Assembly (NCBI GenBank): GCA_965242775.1
Contig: CBDETI010000005.1
Coordinates: 434,001-498,000 of the forward strand
DNA: 64,000 nt
DNA from: JAWPMT01 sp965242775
GTDB taxonomy: Bacteria; Bacteroidota; Bacteroidia; Cytophagales; Cyclobacteriaceae
Reading direction: 5' to 3'
Below are positions 36,045 to 44,355 of this stretch, in pieces. Numbering within the stretch: position 1 is the first letter of the stretch; each line of letters begins with the position of its first letter. The position numbers were made by a program, and so were the translations under genes. Under the pieces are notes generated by a model. It had not been told where the DNA came from. It was given only the letters and a program-made list of their open reading frames with translations, and did no database searches.

Positions 36045-36962
36045 ATGACCAGAGTTACCGCTTTACTTTGCTTACTAGGATGTGGCCAACTTTTAATGCA
36101 TGACACCTATGCGCAGGATAGGATTCCCATTATTCTTGACGCAGATACAGGGAACGAAGTTGACGACCCCTACGCATTGGCAAGGGCATTGATCGAGCCA
36201 ACGTGGGAAATACTAGCGCTGAATGCCACGCATTGGCAGACCAGCCACTGGGCAGAGCCAAAGTCCATGGAGAATAGCCATCGGCTCAATCAAGTCCTTC
36301 TTGGGCATATGGGCCTGGATATCAGAACTAAAAGAGGTGGTATTGCCAGAATGTACGACTGGGGTGATCAAGCGCAACACTCAGCAGCGGCATACGGAAT
36401 TATCGAGGAGGCCAAAAAGCAAGAGAATGATCAAAAACTGACGGTGATCGCCCTGGGCGCACTCACAAACGTAGCTTCAGCCATCTACATTGACCCCTCC
36501 ATTCAAGGGAAAGTGAAGCTTTACTGGCTTGGAACCAATTATGACTTTGAGACGGGCGTTCTGGGTACGACCGACTTCAACAGTATTATGGATACCCAGG
36601 CACTCCATTACCTATTGAAATCATCTGTAGAGATGCATATCATGCCACATAGTCTGGCTTTGGGCATGGATTTTACTTACAAGGAAATAGAAGATCAATT
36701 CCGGGGTATTCATCCGCTCGGAGATTTCCTTGTGGACCGTTGGTACAATCACCTTGATGGTTTGCGAAAAGCACGTTGGTTGTGGGATCTCGCACTGATC
36801 GCTGCCATGGTCAACCCACATTGGGCTGAGGAGGTTACCATTCGTACCTCCAAAGACTATGGGAACAGGGAGATTTATTTCTACAATTCCATTGATGCCT
36901 CAGCGATGAAGCAAGAATTTCTTACCACCATGGTAGATTTTATGGAAAAGCAATCCAGGTAG
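36045..36962 (+). CDS. Exported nucleoside hydrolase-family protein
   Basis: 305 residues. The N-terminus is hydrophobic (about 4-20); the cleavage site may be the Ala-Gln at 23-24, though an L-G-C at 11-13 could make it a lipoprotein. Directly after comes the calcium-binding signature of inosine-uridine nucleoside hydrolases in the form DADTGNEVDDPYALARAL near 32-49. The middle has VIALGALTNVASAI, a family hallmark, and NPHWAEEVTI near 265. It likely hydrolyses N-ribosidic bonds outside the cytoplasm, but the divergent signature could mean another substrate. Single gene; an upstream TAAATTTC box (36032) lies 5 bases before the ATG. Confidence 0.82.
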   Translation: MTRVTALLCLLGCGQLLMHDTYAQDRIPIILDADTGNEVDDPYALARALIEPTWEILALNATHWQTSHWAEPKSMENSHRLNQVLLGHMGLDIRTKRGGIARMYDWGDQAQHSAAAYGIIEEAKKQENDQKLTVIALGALTNVASAIYIDPSIQGKVKLYWLGTNYDFETGVLGTTDFNSIMDTQALHYLLKSSVEMHIMPHSLALGMDFTYKEIEDQFRGIHPLGDFLVDRWYNHLDGLRKARWLWDLALIAAMVNPHWAEEVTIRTSKDYGNREIYFYNSIDASAMKQEFLTTMVDFMEKQSR

Positions 36963-37081
36963 ATAAGTTGGAGGCCAACGACAAGTACGACTGTCGGTGG
37001 GCGGCAAGTTGGAAAATTCTTTTCTTGCAACTTTTTCCACATATAATGGTTCAATAATAATGAACCCTTCAGAACCAGCAT

Positions 37082-37510
37082 ATGCAAAAATTAGAACTTT
37101 ACAACATTCCTGGCAAGGTAGTAGGACACTATCACCCTCAATTAAATGCAATCATCGACACCTGGGAATCACTTTTGATATCCCTGGAAGATTGGAAAGC
37201 ATCCGTGTATGACATTGGCATAACGGATTTCGCTCCAAAGAACGGCGTAACCACTTGGATCATAGACACCAGCAATGCAATAGGTGTGTTTAAACCGGAA
37301 GTGCAGGAATTCAGAGCCAAAATCGCCAGACCTAAATTACAAGCCAATGGCGTGAGGTTCCTGTTTGTCGTGCTGCCACATACGGCGATCGGCAAACTTT
37401 CGGCAAGAAAAACTGCCAACATTTACAGTGGGCAGTCGATCCTGCAATCCTTTCAGGTGGCGAGCATTGATGAAGCGGTTGACATGTTGCAGGAGGCGAG
37501 CGTGCTTTAG
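37082..37510 (+). CDS. Small cytosolic STAS-like protein, unknown function
   Basis: 142 residues, no signal peptide or membrane segment. The alternation of short beta strands and helices (VTTWIIDTSNAIGVFKPEVQ, GVRFLFVVLPHTA, SFQVASIDEAVDMLQE) resembles STAS or SpoIIAA-like folds. The ISL element typical of STAS proteins is not clear, so the assignment is tentative. The gene follows the nucleoside hydrolase by 119 bp and ends 3 bp from a convergent gene. Confidence 0.55.
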   Translation: MQKLELYNIPGKVVGHYHPQLNAIIDTWESLLISLEDWKASVYDIGITDFAPKNGVTTWIIDTSNAIGVFKPEVQEFRAKIARPKLQANGVRFLFVVLPHTAIGKLSARKTANIYSGQSILQSFQVASIDEAVDMLQEASVL

Positions 37511-37513
37511 CAA

Positions 37514-38062
37514 TCAGCCATCGACCTTTACAGTCGTCATTCTGTAAACAAGTTCCCAATTCGCTCCATTGTCCCATGAATGATACACAAGTCTCAAAAA
37601 GCGTGTTCCGGACTGGGGCTGATCTACCGTCTTGACGTCATAGTCTTCTTTGCCACTGAATCCTCCAATGACTAAAGTTGTCATTTTCCCGTCAACAAGT
37701 CGAGAAGTGAAGTGATGCCACTTTTGAGCTTTGGCATTCAGAAAGAGACTTTTCCATTCCTGCGCCAGCGTATCGAAAGTGCTTATGTCGGTTGTAAAAG
37801 TGCCCTGACCATAGCTAAACTGACTTTGAAAAGTCCTCTGGTCTTCATGAAAAAAACCTTTAATTAGGGCTTTGCCTGGTAGTGATTCAAATTGACCGTC
37901 TTCTCCCTTCTTTTCAATTTCCGCTTCCCATTGGCCGCGATAATACTCAAACTGCGACAACTCCGGTATTGAACTATCCGCAAAGCCATAATCCACTTGC
38001 CCTTTGGCCCAATGGCCATAGCTGAATATTAATACTGTCCCTATCAATAGCTGTTGTTTCAT
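37514..38062 (-). CDS. Exported DUF1579-like protein
   Basis: 182 residues with a signal peptide (hydrophobic 5-16, ending near AKGQ). The mature part resembles the DUF1579/lipocalin-like group: FEYYRGQWEAEIEK, LIKGFFHEDQRTFQSQFSYG and a late VYHSWDNGANWELVYRM. No catalytic residues can be named. It lies 11 bp downstream of a SnoaL-like gene on the same strand and probably shares its transcript, with the AraC regulator ahead of both. Confidence 0.65.
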   Translation of the reverse strand: MKQQLLIGTVLIFSYGHWAKGQVDYGFADSSIPELSQFEYYRGQWEAEIEKKGEDGQFESLPGKALIKGFFHEDQRTFQSQFSYGQGTFTTDISTFDTLAQEWKSLFLNAKAQKWHHFTSRLVDGKMTTLVIGGFSGKEDYDVKTVDQPQSGTRFLRLVYHSWDNGANWELVYRMTTVKVDG

Positions 38063-38073
38063 AGATGTTGAAT

Positions 38074-38601
38074 TTATTGACCTTTCGAGCAGATTTCCAA
38101 CTGCTCCTCTTCGAAGTATTCGACAAACCTAGGTGACTCAAGCAAGTCTTTGATTGGATACATGCTAAAATCCAGTTGCTCTACTATTTTATCTCTATCA
38201 AAACGGAACCAGCCCGCGTATTCGCTCATTTCACCTTCAGGATCTACAATATCCAGTTTCAACATCATCATTTCGTTTTCCTGGTCAATAGCCATCGAAA
38301 CAAGTGATAGCTTCCATGCGGAGTTAGCCCCGAAAAACGCTCCGAACATTGCTTTTAGATCGGTATGTGAAAAGTGATCACTGACACCATAGAGCTGATC
38401 CCGATATAGCACTGGATCGCTGTACGTTGCTACTATCGCTTCCAGGTCTTTGTTTATGATAGCCTGTGTGAACTCGGTAGTTACATTCTCAAAGCCTCTG
38501 GCATTGGTCCTCTGCGCCTGACTGTGAAATGCGGCTAGCATAGCTATGAAAGTAGTGGGTAAAACAACCCTGCGTGTCACTAGAAATTTGAATTGAGTCA
38601 T
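38074..38601 (-). CDS. Exported NTF2/SnoaL-like protein
   Basis: About 175 residues from the ATG at 38601; a longer start at 38655 exists, but the shorter one puts the signal peptide (hydrophobic 12-27, HSQAQ) at the end where it belongs. The rest has the NTF2-like pattern: helix TEFTQAIINKDLEAIVATYS, then DPVLYRDQLYG, then FGAFFGANSAWKLSLVSMAI. Such domains bind small ligands or act as cyclases or isomerases. 23 bp downstream of the AraC gene (measured to 38655) and 11 bp upstream of the DUF1579-like gene. Confidence 0.7.
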   Translation of the reverse strand: MTQFKFLVTRRVVLPTTFIAMLAAFHSQAQRTNARGFENVTTEFTQAIINKDLEAIVATYSDPVLYRDQLYGVSDHFSHTDLKAMFGAFFGANSAWKLSLVSMAIDQENEMMMLKLDIVDPEGEMSEYAGWFRFDRDKIVEQLDFSMYPIKDLLESPRFVEYFEEEQLEICSKGQ

Positions 38602-38678
38602 TGATTTTTTCGGACTAACATAGTCGCTTCCAATCGCCGACGGGTTCGTTTGCATTCAGGCGAACAAATTCCAAGAAG

Positions 38679-39773
38679 TTATATTAAGGATCTCAGGTAT
38701 TGGGAAGGTGTTTGACCTGTAATTTCCTTGAAGGCTTTGTAGAATGTGGTTTTCGATTTGAATCCAACTGCAAGCGCCAATCCATGGAGGGTAAATTGCG
38801 TATGATCCTTCTGATCGATGAGTTGTTTAAACGCTGCGACACGGTATTCATTGACAAACTGATAGAAGTTTTTGGATAGACCCTGATTGAGGACCTTGGA
38901 GATCAACTCCTTCCTAGTATCCAACTCCTGTGCAAGGAAATGCAGTGAAAGCTCAGGGTTCAGGTACAATTTCTTGCTCGTCATTATATCCATTAACTTT
39001 CCTTTGAGCGCTTCAAGTTCTTTGCTGTCAACCTTTGATACACCTACCTGACCTCCTTGAAACCGGAAGATCCCTGGTTTTATCACAGCAAACCAGACCA
39101 GAATAAAAGTCATGAAGGACGTCAGCAACCAGGCATGGTTGTAGTCCAAAAACTGGATTGACGTATTCAGAGAAAACTGCTCCTGTAGGAAATCCATAAA
39201 AAAAGCCAGTAACGCCAATGCAACTACCCCAATGATCGTAAGCAAATAGTTCACCGAAGGCTTAAAAGATAGTTCTTGGCTACTCCGGGTTTTATAAGCC
39301 ATGACCGTTTTGGTTGATCTGAAGAGAAAATAGTATAAGTGCAAAAATGCCAGGACAGCCACTATTGCATAATACCGATCAAAAAAGATGCGACCCAGGT
39401 ACCCTTCTCCCAAATATTGAAAGGTGACATTGACAATAAAAAAAACGGCAGCTGGTATAAAATAGCGCCATTGCTTAGTGTCTTCCTTTTCCAAAAACAA
39501 GAGCCTTCTTGCATATAAATAAAGTAGCGGACCATAAAGGAACACCACCGTATCTCCTATGTAAGACATCAAACCCCTAATTGCCAAAAACACCCTACCC
39601 TCGACGGGGATACCCATGCTGAGTAAAAATATTATCGAGAGGATGAACCAGAATAAAATTTTATTGGACGGAACCTTTCGCAACTCTGTAGTGCCCAATG
39701 CCACACAGAAAATTATACCCTGGAGTACACTGAAAAGGACCGTTACCTCAAACCATGATGTGGGTAAAGACAT
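38679..39773 (-). CDS. AraC-family regulator with membrane-spanning N-terminus
   Basis: About 364 residues from the ATG at 39773; the frame opens with a GTG six codons earlier. Seven to eight hydrophobic helices (roughly 1-235) precede an AraC DNA-binding domain (about 255-362) with LHFLAQELDTRKELISKVLN and LHGLALAVGFKSKTTFYKAF, ending TGQTPSQYLRSL. A perfect -7 box lies just upstream. Likely regulates the two small genes downstream on the same strand or the SGNH-like gene upstream. Confidence 0.85.
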   Translation of the reverse strand: MSLPTSWFEVTVLFSVLQGIIFCVALGTTELRKVPSNKILFWFILSIIFLLSMGIPVEGRVFLAIRGLMSYIGDTVVFLYGPLLYLYARRLLFLEKEDTKQWRYFIPAAVFFIVNVTFQYLGEGYLGRIFFDRYYAIVAVLAFLHLYYFLFRSTKTVMAYKTRSSQELSFKPSVNYLLTIIGVVALALLAFFMDFLQEQFSLNTSIQFLDYNHAWLLTSFMTFILVWFAVIKPGIFRFQGGQVGVSKVDSKELEALKGKLMDIMTSKKLYLNPELSLHFLAQELDTRKELISKVLNQGLSKNFYQFVNEYRVAAFKQLIDQKDHTQFTLHGLALAVGFKSKTTFYKAFKEITGQTPSQYLRSLI

Positions 39774-39779
39774 TTCATT

Positions 39780-39787
39780 CAAATGTA
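39780..39787 (-). promoter_or_regulatory. Consensus -7 box of the AraC gene
   Basis: On the minus strand TACATTTG is a perfect match to the Bacteroidota TAnnTTTG element and ends 6 bases before the ATG at 39773. No clear TTG is found at the -33 spacing. Its position favours the ATG at 39773 as the real start and a very short or absent leader. Confidence 0.4.
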
Positions 39788-39840
39788 GCACAAACTAAAG
39801 GCAGCCTCCGATTTCTGGACAACACCACTTACAGCCGAAT

Positions 39841-40497
39841 TCACAATTCAGGTTCAATTATTTCCCAGACGTAACTACTTATTTTCTCCATGCCTTGGGC
39901 ATTTGGATGCAACTTATCCAATTGAAAAAAAGCCATATCTCCCTCGATCGGTGTTAGTATAAATGGAAGAAGCGTGATACCCTGTTCCTCTTCCAAAGTC
40001 GTAAACACCTGCTCATATGCTTCTTCATAATCCGAGCCACCAGCCGGGACAAGGGAAGTCACATGCCTTTGAAATATCTTTCCGTTAAATAGGAATATTT
40101 TCATGCCTTGATTAGTGGACCTGGCCAACGCTATCAACTGCGCTAAGTTTGACCGAATCTTGCTTGGATTAATTTGGTAAACCGCATCGCTCAGACCCAA
40201 ACCAATAAATAGTACATCCGGAACGAAACCACCGGTAAGTGCCCTTCCAAATTGAGTTAGCGCGTGCTCGGAAGAAGCCCCGGGGCTGGCCATATTTTTC
40301 ACGTGTATTTCCCCGTTGCCAACAATCATTTTCGACTCAAGAAGTCTTGGTATGGTGTATTCTCTCTCCACACCATAACCTGAAATGATACTAGCGCCCA
40401 GGAATAATACGTTCCGGTTCTCCTGCGCCGACACCCTGGATAGGAGGACGGTAATTACCAGTGCCAGACAGTGTTTCAATTTCAACGGACCTCTCAT
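39841..40497 (-). CDS. SGNH/GDSL hydrolase-like exported protein with degenerate motifs
   Basis: 218 residues from the ATG at 40497, chosen because it starts a proper signal peptide (hydrophobic 10-21, SRVSAQ). The TesA-like SGNH pattern is visible: block I reads VLFLGASIISGYG (Ser36 kept, the usual GDS is GAS), block III reads IGLGLSDA where GxND is expected (Asn replaced by Ser103), and block V reads LDKLHPNAQGM with Asp and His. With the Asn of the oxyanion hole replaced, esterase activity may be reduced. It would act in the periplasm. Confidence 0.75.
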   Translation of the reverse strand: MRGPLKLKHCLALVITVLLSRVSAQENRNVLFLGASIISGYGVEREYTIPRLLESKMIVGNGEIHVKNMASPGASSEHALTQFGRALTGGFVPDVLFIGLGLSDAVYQINPSKIRSNLAQLIALARSTNQGMKIFLFNGKIFQRHVTSLVPAGGSDYEEAYEQVFTTLEEEQGITLLPFILTPIEGDMAFFQLDKLHPNAQGMEKISSYVWEIIEPEL

Positions 40498-40629
40498 ACC
40501 GCTACGCTTTTTCTTCCTAAGTACGTGGCTATTACAGGAGCCAGAGCTAGTTATTTTATCGAAAAGGTTGCTCGACGGCCTGAATCGCACACTATCCAAA
40601 CTGAATGGCTGCAAGGGATATTAGGCATA

Positions 40630-41769
40630 CTATAATATCCGATAGCCCGAGGATGTGTATTCGTAATTGATAGTTTTTATTACCCGCCCCAGGGCATCTC
40701 GCTCAAACTCAGTTTTAGACACCCCTGAGTTTGCATGATTGGCAGGCATCCCATCCTTATCCAGGTACCTCTGGCTCAATAGCCACCGTCCGTCCGTGGA
40801 CCACTCATAAATGGTTTCGGAGAAACCGCTATAACCATTCATCGGTGTTCCTCCGGCAGTTTGAAAAATGCGGCGGGTCTTGTTTCCGAACCGATCATAG
40901 GTTTGTAACCACTTCTGAGCTCCTGACCAATGACGAACCGGCTCTCCGACTTTATCAAAAAAGAGTATTTCCATCCGCAGAAGCCCGTGATTCAATACTT
41001 GCTCTCCGCTGGTATCAGAGGGACCAATGGCAGGTTGGCCTTCATGGTCCAGCACTTCCCACCTGAGAAATCGGCCTTGCTCATCGTAATAATATTTATA
41101 GCTGGCTGCTCCTGTTTGGCTGTTCACTAAGGCACCTTCTTCGTCTACGTTTTGAAGTAGCTGTAAGAAGCCATCATGACCAAATACCATTCTGGTACGC
41201 ATGAATTGAAAATCACCTCGGAGAGGTCCTGGTTGACCATCCGAATCGAATCGTTCTTCGAGGATACTCCCATCGGGTTCATAAGTCCACTCGTATCGGA
41301 CATAGCCAAAAAAATCGCTGGCGGGATCGCCCTTTTCATCCAAGAATATCAACCGCGTATTCCTACCATAGCTGTCTTTCTCATACACTTTTTCGAAGAC
41401 GCCTTGCATAACAGTGGTCGGTTCTTCGTAATGATCAAAAAACCGGTGTATTTCCTTACCCTCAGGATACTCCACCTTCGTCAAGGGAGCGTTTATATGC
41501 AGGTTTGAAAACCCCTGAAAAGCCTTCAAGTGCTGGCCTATCTTCACCTCGGCGCTTATAGTTCTGTTATTCGAATCAAACGTGAGCTTAAGGTGGATCC
41601 GTTCATTGGCTTCCGTTTCTGATATCGGAAAGGCGCCCTTGAAAGGGATTATTGGCGATTCCCAAAAAGGCAGCAGTGCGTAATATTCCGCTCGGACAGT
41701 TTGAGCAAGACTTGTTTGAATAGCGCAAGTGACCAAGGATAAGGTTGTAATGAATAGATGAAATTTCAT
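40630..41769 (-). CDS. Exported protein with tandem YD/RHS-like repeats
   Basis: 379 residues with a signal peptide (hydrophobic 5-20, QTSLAQ). Residues 120-379 consist of about five imperfect repeats of 35-45 residues, each with an aromatic strand, a D-x-x-G-R/N/S turn and a D-x-D/E-G-x-P turn (for example DEQGRFLRWEVLDHEGQPA, then DRFGNKTRRIFQTAGGTPM, then DALGRVIKTINY). This is like short RHS/YD repeats. It is probably an extracytoplasmic beta-structure for binding or scaffolding. I do not recognise a specific family, and no toxin domain follows. Confidence 0.65.
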   Translation of the reverse strand: MKFHLFITTLSLVTCAIQTSLAQTVRAEYYALLPFWESPIIPFKGAFPISETEANERIHLKLTFDSNNRTISAEVKIGQHLKAFQGFSNLHINAPLTKVEYPEGKEIHRFFDHYEEPTTVMQGVFEKVYEKDSYGRNTRLIFLDEKGDPASDFFGYVRYEWTYEPDGSILEERFDSDGQPGPLRGDFQFMRTRMVFGHDGFLQLLQNVDEEGALVNSQTGAASYKYYYDEQGRFLRWEVLDHEGQPAIGPSDTSGEQVLNHGLLRMEILFFDKVGEPVRHWSGAQKWLQTYDRFGNKTRRIFQTAGGTPMNGYSGFSETIYEWSTDGRWLLSQRYLDKDGMPANHANSGVSKTEFERDALGRVIKTINYEYTSSGYRIL

Positions 41770-41885
41770 GTTGAGTTTTTTGCTTCAATGGACTTAGCGA
41801 AGCAACGAAGACCTGGCCTTTGTAAAGGTGAAAACTAAGCTCGGGTTCTACGGATTTCGGAAATCTGAAGAAATAAAAGGCGACG

Positions 41886-42872
41886 CTAGCTGCTGGGGTA
41901 CTGCGCTTTTTGGAATTGCGTGGGTGTTACCCCTGTTTCTTTTTTGAATGCGCTATAAAAGGCCGAAGGGGTCGAAAATCCCGATTCAATAGCTATTCCC
42001 TCTATTTTCAGTTGCTTGTTGTCGCCATTCTTCAACCTCCTTTTCACCTCTTCAACACGGAAGTGATTGATCGTTTCAGGAAAACTTCTGGCATAGGTCT
42101 GATTCACACTTCTGGTCACCAAATACGCTGGTATACGAAACTCATCTGCAAAGCCATTGAGCGTAATCCCTGCTCGTAAGAATACCTTATCTGTTTCTAT
42201 GGCCTCTTTGACCCTTTTAAGGGTCTCGCCTGGTACTTGCTTATTGGAGACCAGCGTGAGTATCCAACTCTTTGACAGAGCTTGAAACAACATCACATAG
42301 ATGATGATGGACGCAAAGGCCGCGCCATAGGTGTAGTTGCGTAATCCGCCCAAAACTTGCTGAAAAACAAAGGAGCAGCCAATAAGAAACACCCCAATAA
42401 GCATGATTTTATTAAACTTCCTCAACTGAGTAGACACATAAGCCGCTCTGTGATGAATATGGACACTGAAAGCCACATACGTAAATACCAACAGCGTGCC
42501 CAATATGTACATCAAACGAAAGGAAATAAGCTCAGGAATGGCCACGAAAACACTGAGGATGGGCCATAGCCAATGGAAATAGTGAACCGGCCTATATTGC
42601 CTTCCTGCACTGACAAGCGTATAGGAAAAAACCGCCGGTCCGATCATAGTCAGGAAGACAAAGCCCTGAATCACTCCTAAAGTCCCGTAATCAAAGAATA
42701 TGTAATGCCACACGGACTTGGCTACCCGCATAGAAATGGCCAGGAATAGTATACCAAGCAGCGTGCCCAAGCGCCCACCACCCTTGCGGCCAACAAAAAA
42801 ATGAATGGCAAGGAGTATTCCGGAAAGAGAGGCAGCACCGCAAAAGACCCCCAGGACACCTATTTCATCCAT
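41886..42872 (-). CDS. AraC-family regulator with membrane-spanning N-terminus
   Basis: 328 residues. About seven hydrophobic helices fill residues 5-210; the AraC DNA-binding domain lies at about 225-325 (LNGFADEFRIPAYLVTRSVN and IEGIAIESGFSTPSAFYSAF, ending TGVTPTQFQK). The ATG at 42872 follows a purine-rich AAGGGAGAGAAGGA. Same layout as the regulators at 4489 and 38679. The repeat protein at 40630 lies 116 bp downstream on the same strand and is a possible target. Confidence 0.86.
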   Translation of the reverse strand: MDEIGVLGVFCGAASLSGILLAIHFFVGRKGGGRLGTLLGILFLAISMRVAKSVWHYIFFDYGTLGVIQGFVFLTMIGPAVFSYTLVSAGRQYRPVHYFHWLWPILSVFVAIPELISFRLMYILGTLLVFTYVAFSVHIHHRAAYVSTQLRKFNKIMLIGVFLIGCSFVFQQVLGGLRNYTYGAAFASIIIYVMLFQALSKSWILTLVSNKQVPGETLKRVKEAIETDKVFLRAGITLNGFADEFRIPAYLVTRSVNQTYARSFPETINHFRVEEVKRRLKNGDNKQLKIEGIAIESGFSTPSAFYSAFKKETGVTPTQFQKAQYPSS

Positions 42873-43010
42873 TCCTTCTCTCCCTTGCCAAAATCAGACC
42901 ACATGCTAAAAATCCCAGCATTTCCTCCTCAGTTTATTCCACCAATTTAGCATGGCGATCAAAGTACTGCAACACCAGACCGGGTAGTGACCGACGCATA
43001 AAGACATTTA

Positions 43011-44243
43011 TTAGTCGAGCAGTGATGCAAGTCTTGCACGAAACGCTGGCTCCTGTTCGGGGCAGTACTTCTTTGCCAGGCTGAGGGAGGTTTCCGCTGT
43101 ACTACGAGCTTTCATTGCCTGGTTATTGCTATGATAAGCCTCAGCCAATAAACAATGCAATTGCGCAGAGTTTGGAAAATATTGGCTTCCCAAAGCAGCC
43201 AAATCCATGAACTGCTGACCTGTTCCCCATTTTTGGGCAGATCGCGCCAAGCCAGTTATGCTATAGCCATCCGCATGGGCATCTTCCACAGGATAAATAG
43301 TAAAGCCATGATAAGCTGACAGTTGATCATAATGATCTTTGTACAACAGCTTCGCATAATTCGCTTGCTTATCCCACCCGGGTTTCCCCGGATTTCGCCA
43401 AAGCCTATCAGGATAGATCGTTCCCAACGCCGATCGTAGGCCTCTAAGTACCATTAAATAGTGTTCGTCTTCATCGATAACGTCCAATTTAATATTGACC
43501 CGATTCGCCTCATAAGAATCAAGCATGGTCCCCGCCTGGGTAAATGCCGCCTCAGAGCCGTCAAACACCTGGAAATCCTGGGCAGATCTACCCAGATAGA
43601 AAGTGGTTAATGGAAAATCCTGGATCTGGTTTTTCGAGACCAATTCGTCAATAAGCGGTGTGCCAACGACTCTGTCCCACTCCAGATGTGCTGACAAAGC
43701 AATATAGGCGTTAAACAAGCTTGGTTCTCTCATAAAGCACTCATACAAAAATCCGCTGCTTGGCGACAGTCCAACGATGGTCCGATGGTCGGTCACCCTA
43801 TAATTAGCCTTCAGGTATGGGATCAGCTCTTTCTTGAAAAAATCGATGTATTTCTCTGGTGTTCCACCCCAGCGTTTATAGTTGGCTTCATGTCTCTTTC
43901 GGAATTCGCCGTTAGCAAGGCTTACCACAATACTCTCAGGCATTTTGCTTCGGGCCGCCATATATTTTGCTACTGTCTGCGTAACTTCAAAGAGATACTC
44001 GGCCTCAAAGGTGAAAATAACCGGGTAGTGCTGAACATGCTCATCGTACTTGGGCGGCAGAGAGACCAATATCTCCCGCTCTTCTTGTAGTACTTCGGAG
44101 AGTATTTTAATCCTGGAACCGATGATAACATCACTACCCTTGCCCTCTTGGATCACCTCTGACACAAGCTCCGATTGAGCACTCATGCAGCTTGTCAATA
44201 AGAGAGTAAAAAGAATAATAGAAATGATTTTTGTTTGTTTCAT
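43011..44243 (-). CDS. Lipoprotein esterase (alpha/beta hydrolase) with C-terminal TPR-like region
   Basis: About 410 residues from the ATG at 44243, giving a lipoprotein signal (hydrophobic 8-17, LTSC with Cys19). The esterase domain follows the Fes/IroE-like pattern: ILVSLPPKYDEHVQHYPVIF near 58-77, the nucleophile elbow in the unusual form IVGLSPSSGF (Ser160 in place of the usual GHSxGG), and a late His in DEDEHYLMVL near 265. Residues ~320-405 look like TPR helices (AQLHCLLAEAYHSNNQAMKA). Substrate unknown; likely periplasmic or surface exposed. Confidence 0.78.
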   Translation of the reverse strand: MKQTKIISIILFTLLLTSCMSAQSELVSEVIQEGKGSDVIIGSRIKILSEVLQEEREILVSLPPKYDEHVQHYPVIFTFEAEYLFEVTQTVAKYMAARSKMPESIVVSLANGEFRKRHEANYKRWGGTPEKYIDFFKKELIPYLKANYRVTDHRTIVGLSPSSGFLYECFMREPSLFNAYIALSAHLEWDRVVGTPLIDELVSKNQIQDFPLTTFYLGRSAQDFQVFDGSEAAFTQAGTMLDSYEANRVNIKLDVIDEDEHYLMVLRGLRSALGTIYPDRLWRNPGKPGWDKQANYAKLLYKDHYDQLSAYHGFTIYPVEDAHADGYSITGLARSAQKWGTGQQFMDLAALGSQYFPNSAQLHCLLAEAYHSNNQAMKARSTAETSLSLAKKYCPEQEPAFRARLASLLD

Positions 44244-44355
44244 TGTAGGTGGATTCGGCATACGAAGCCAATTTCAATAATTCAAACCTCTTCGGACCTG
44301 GGTGAGGTCCTGTTTAACAAGTCATTAACCTAAATTCCAGCGGTTAGATAACCCG

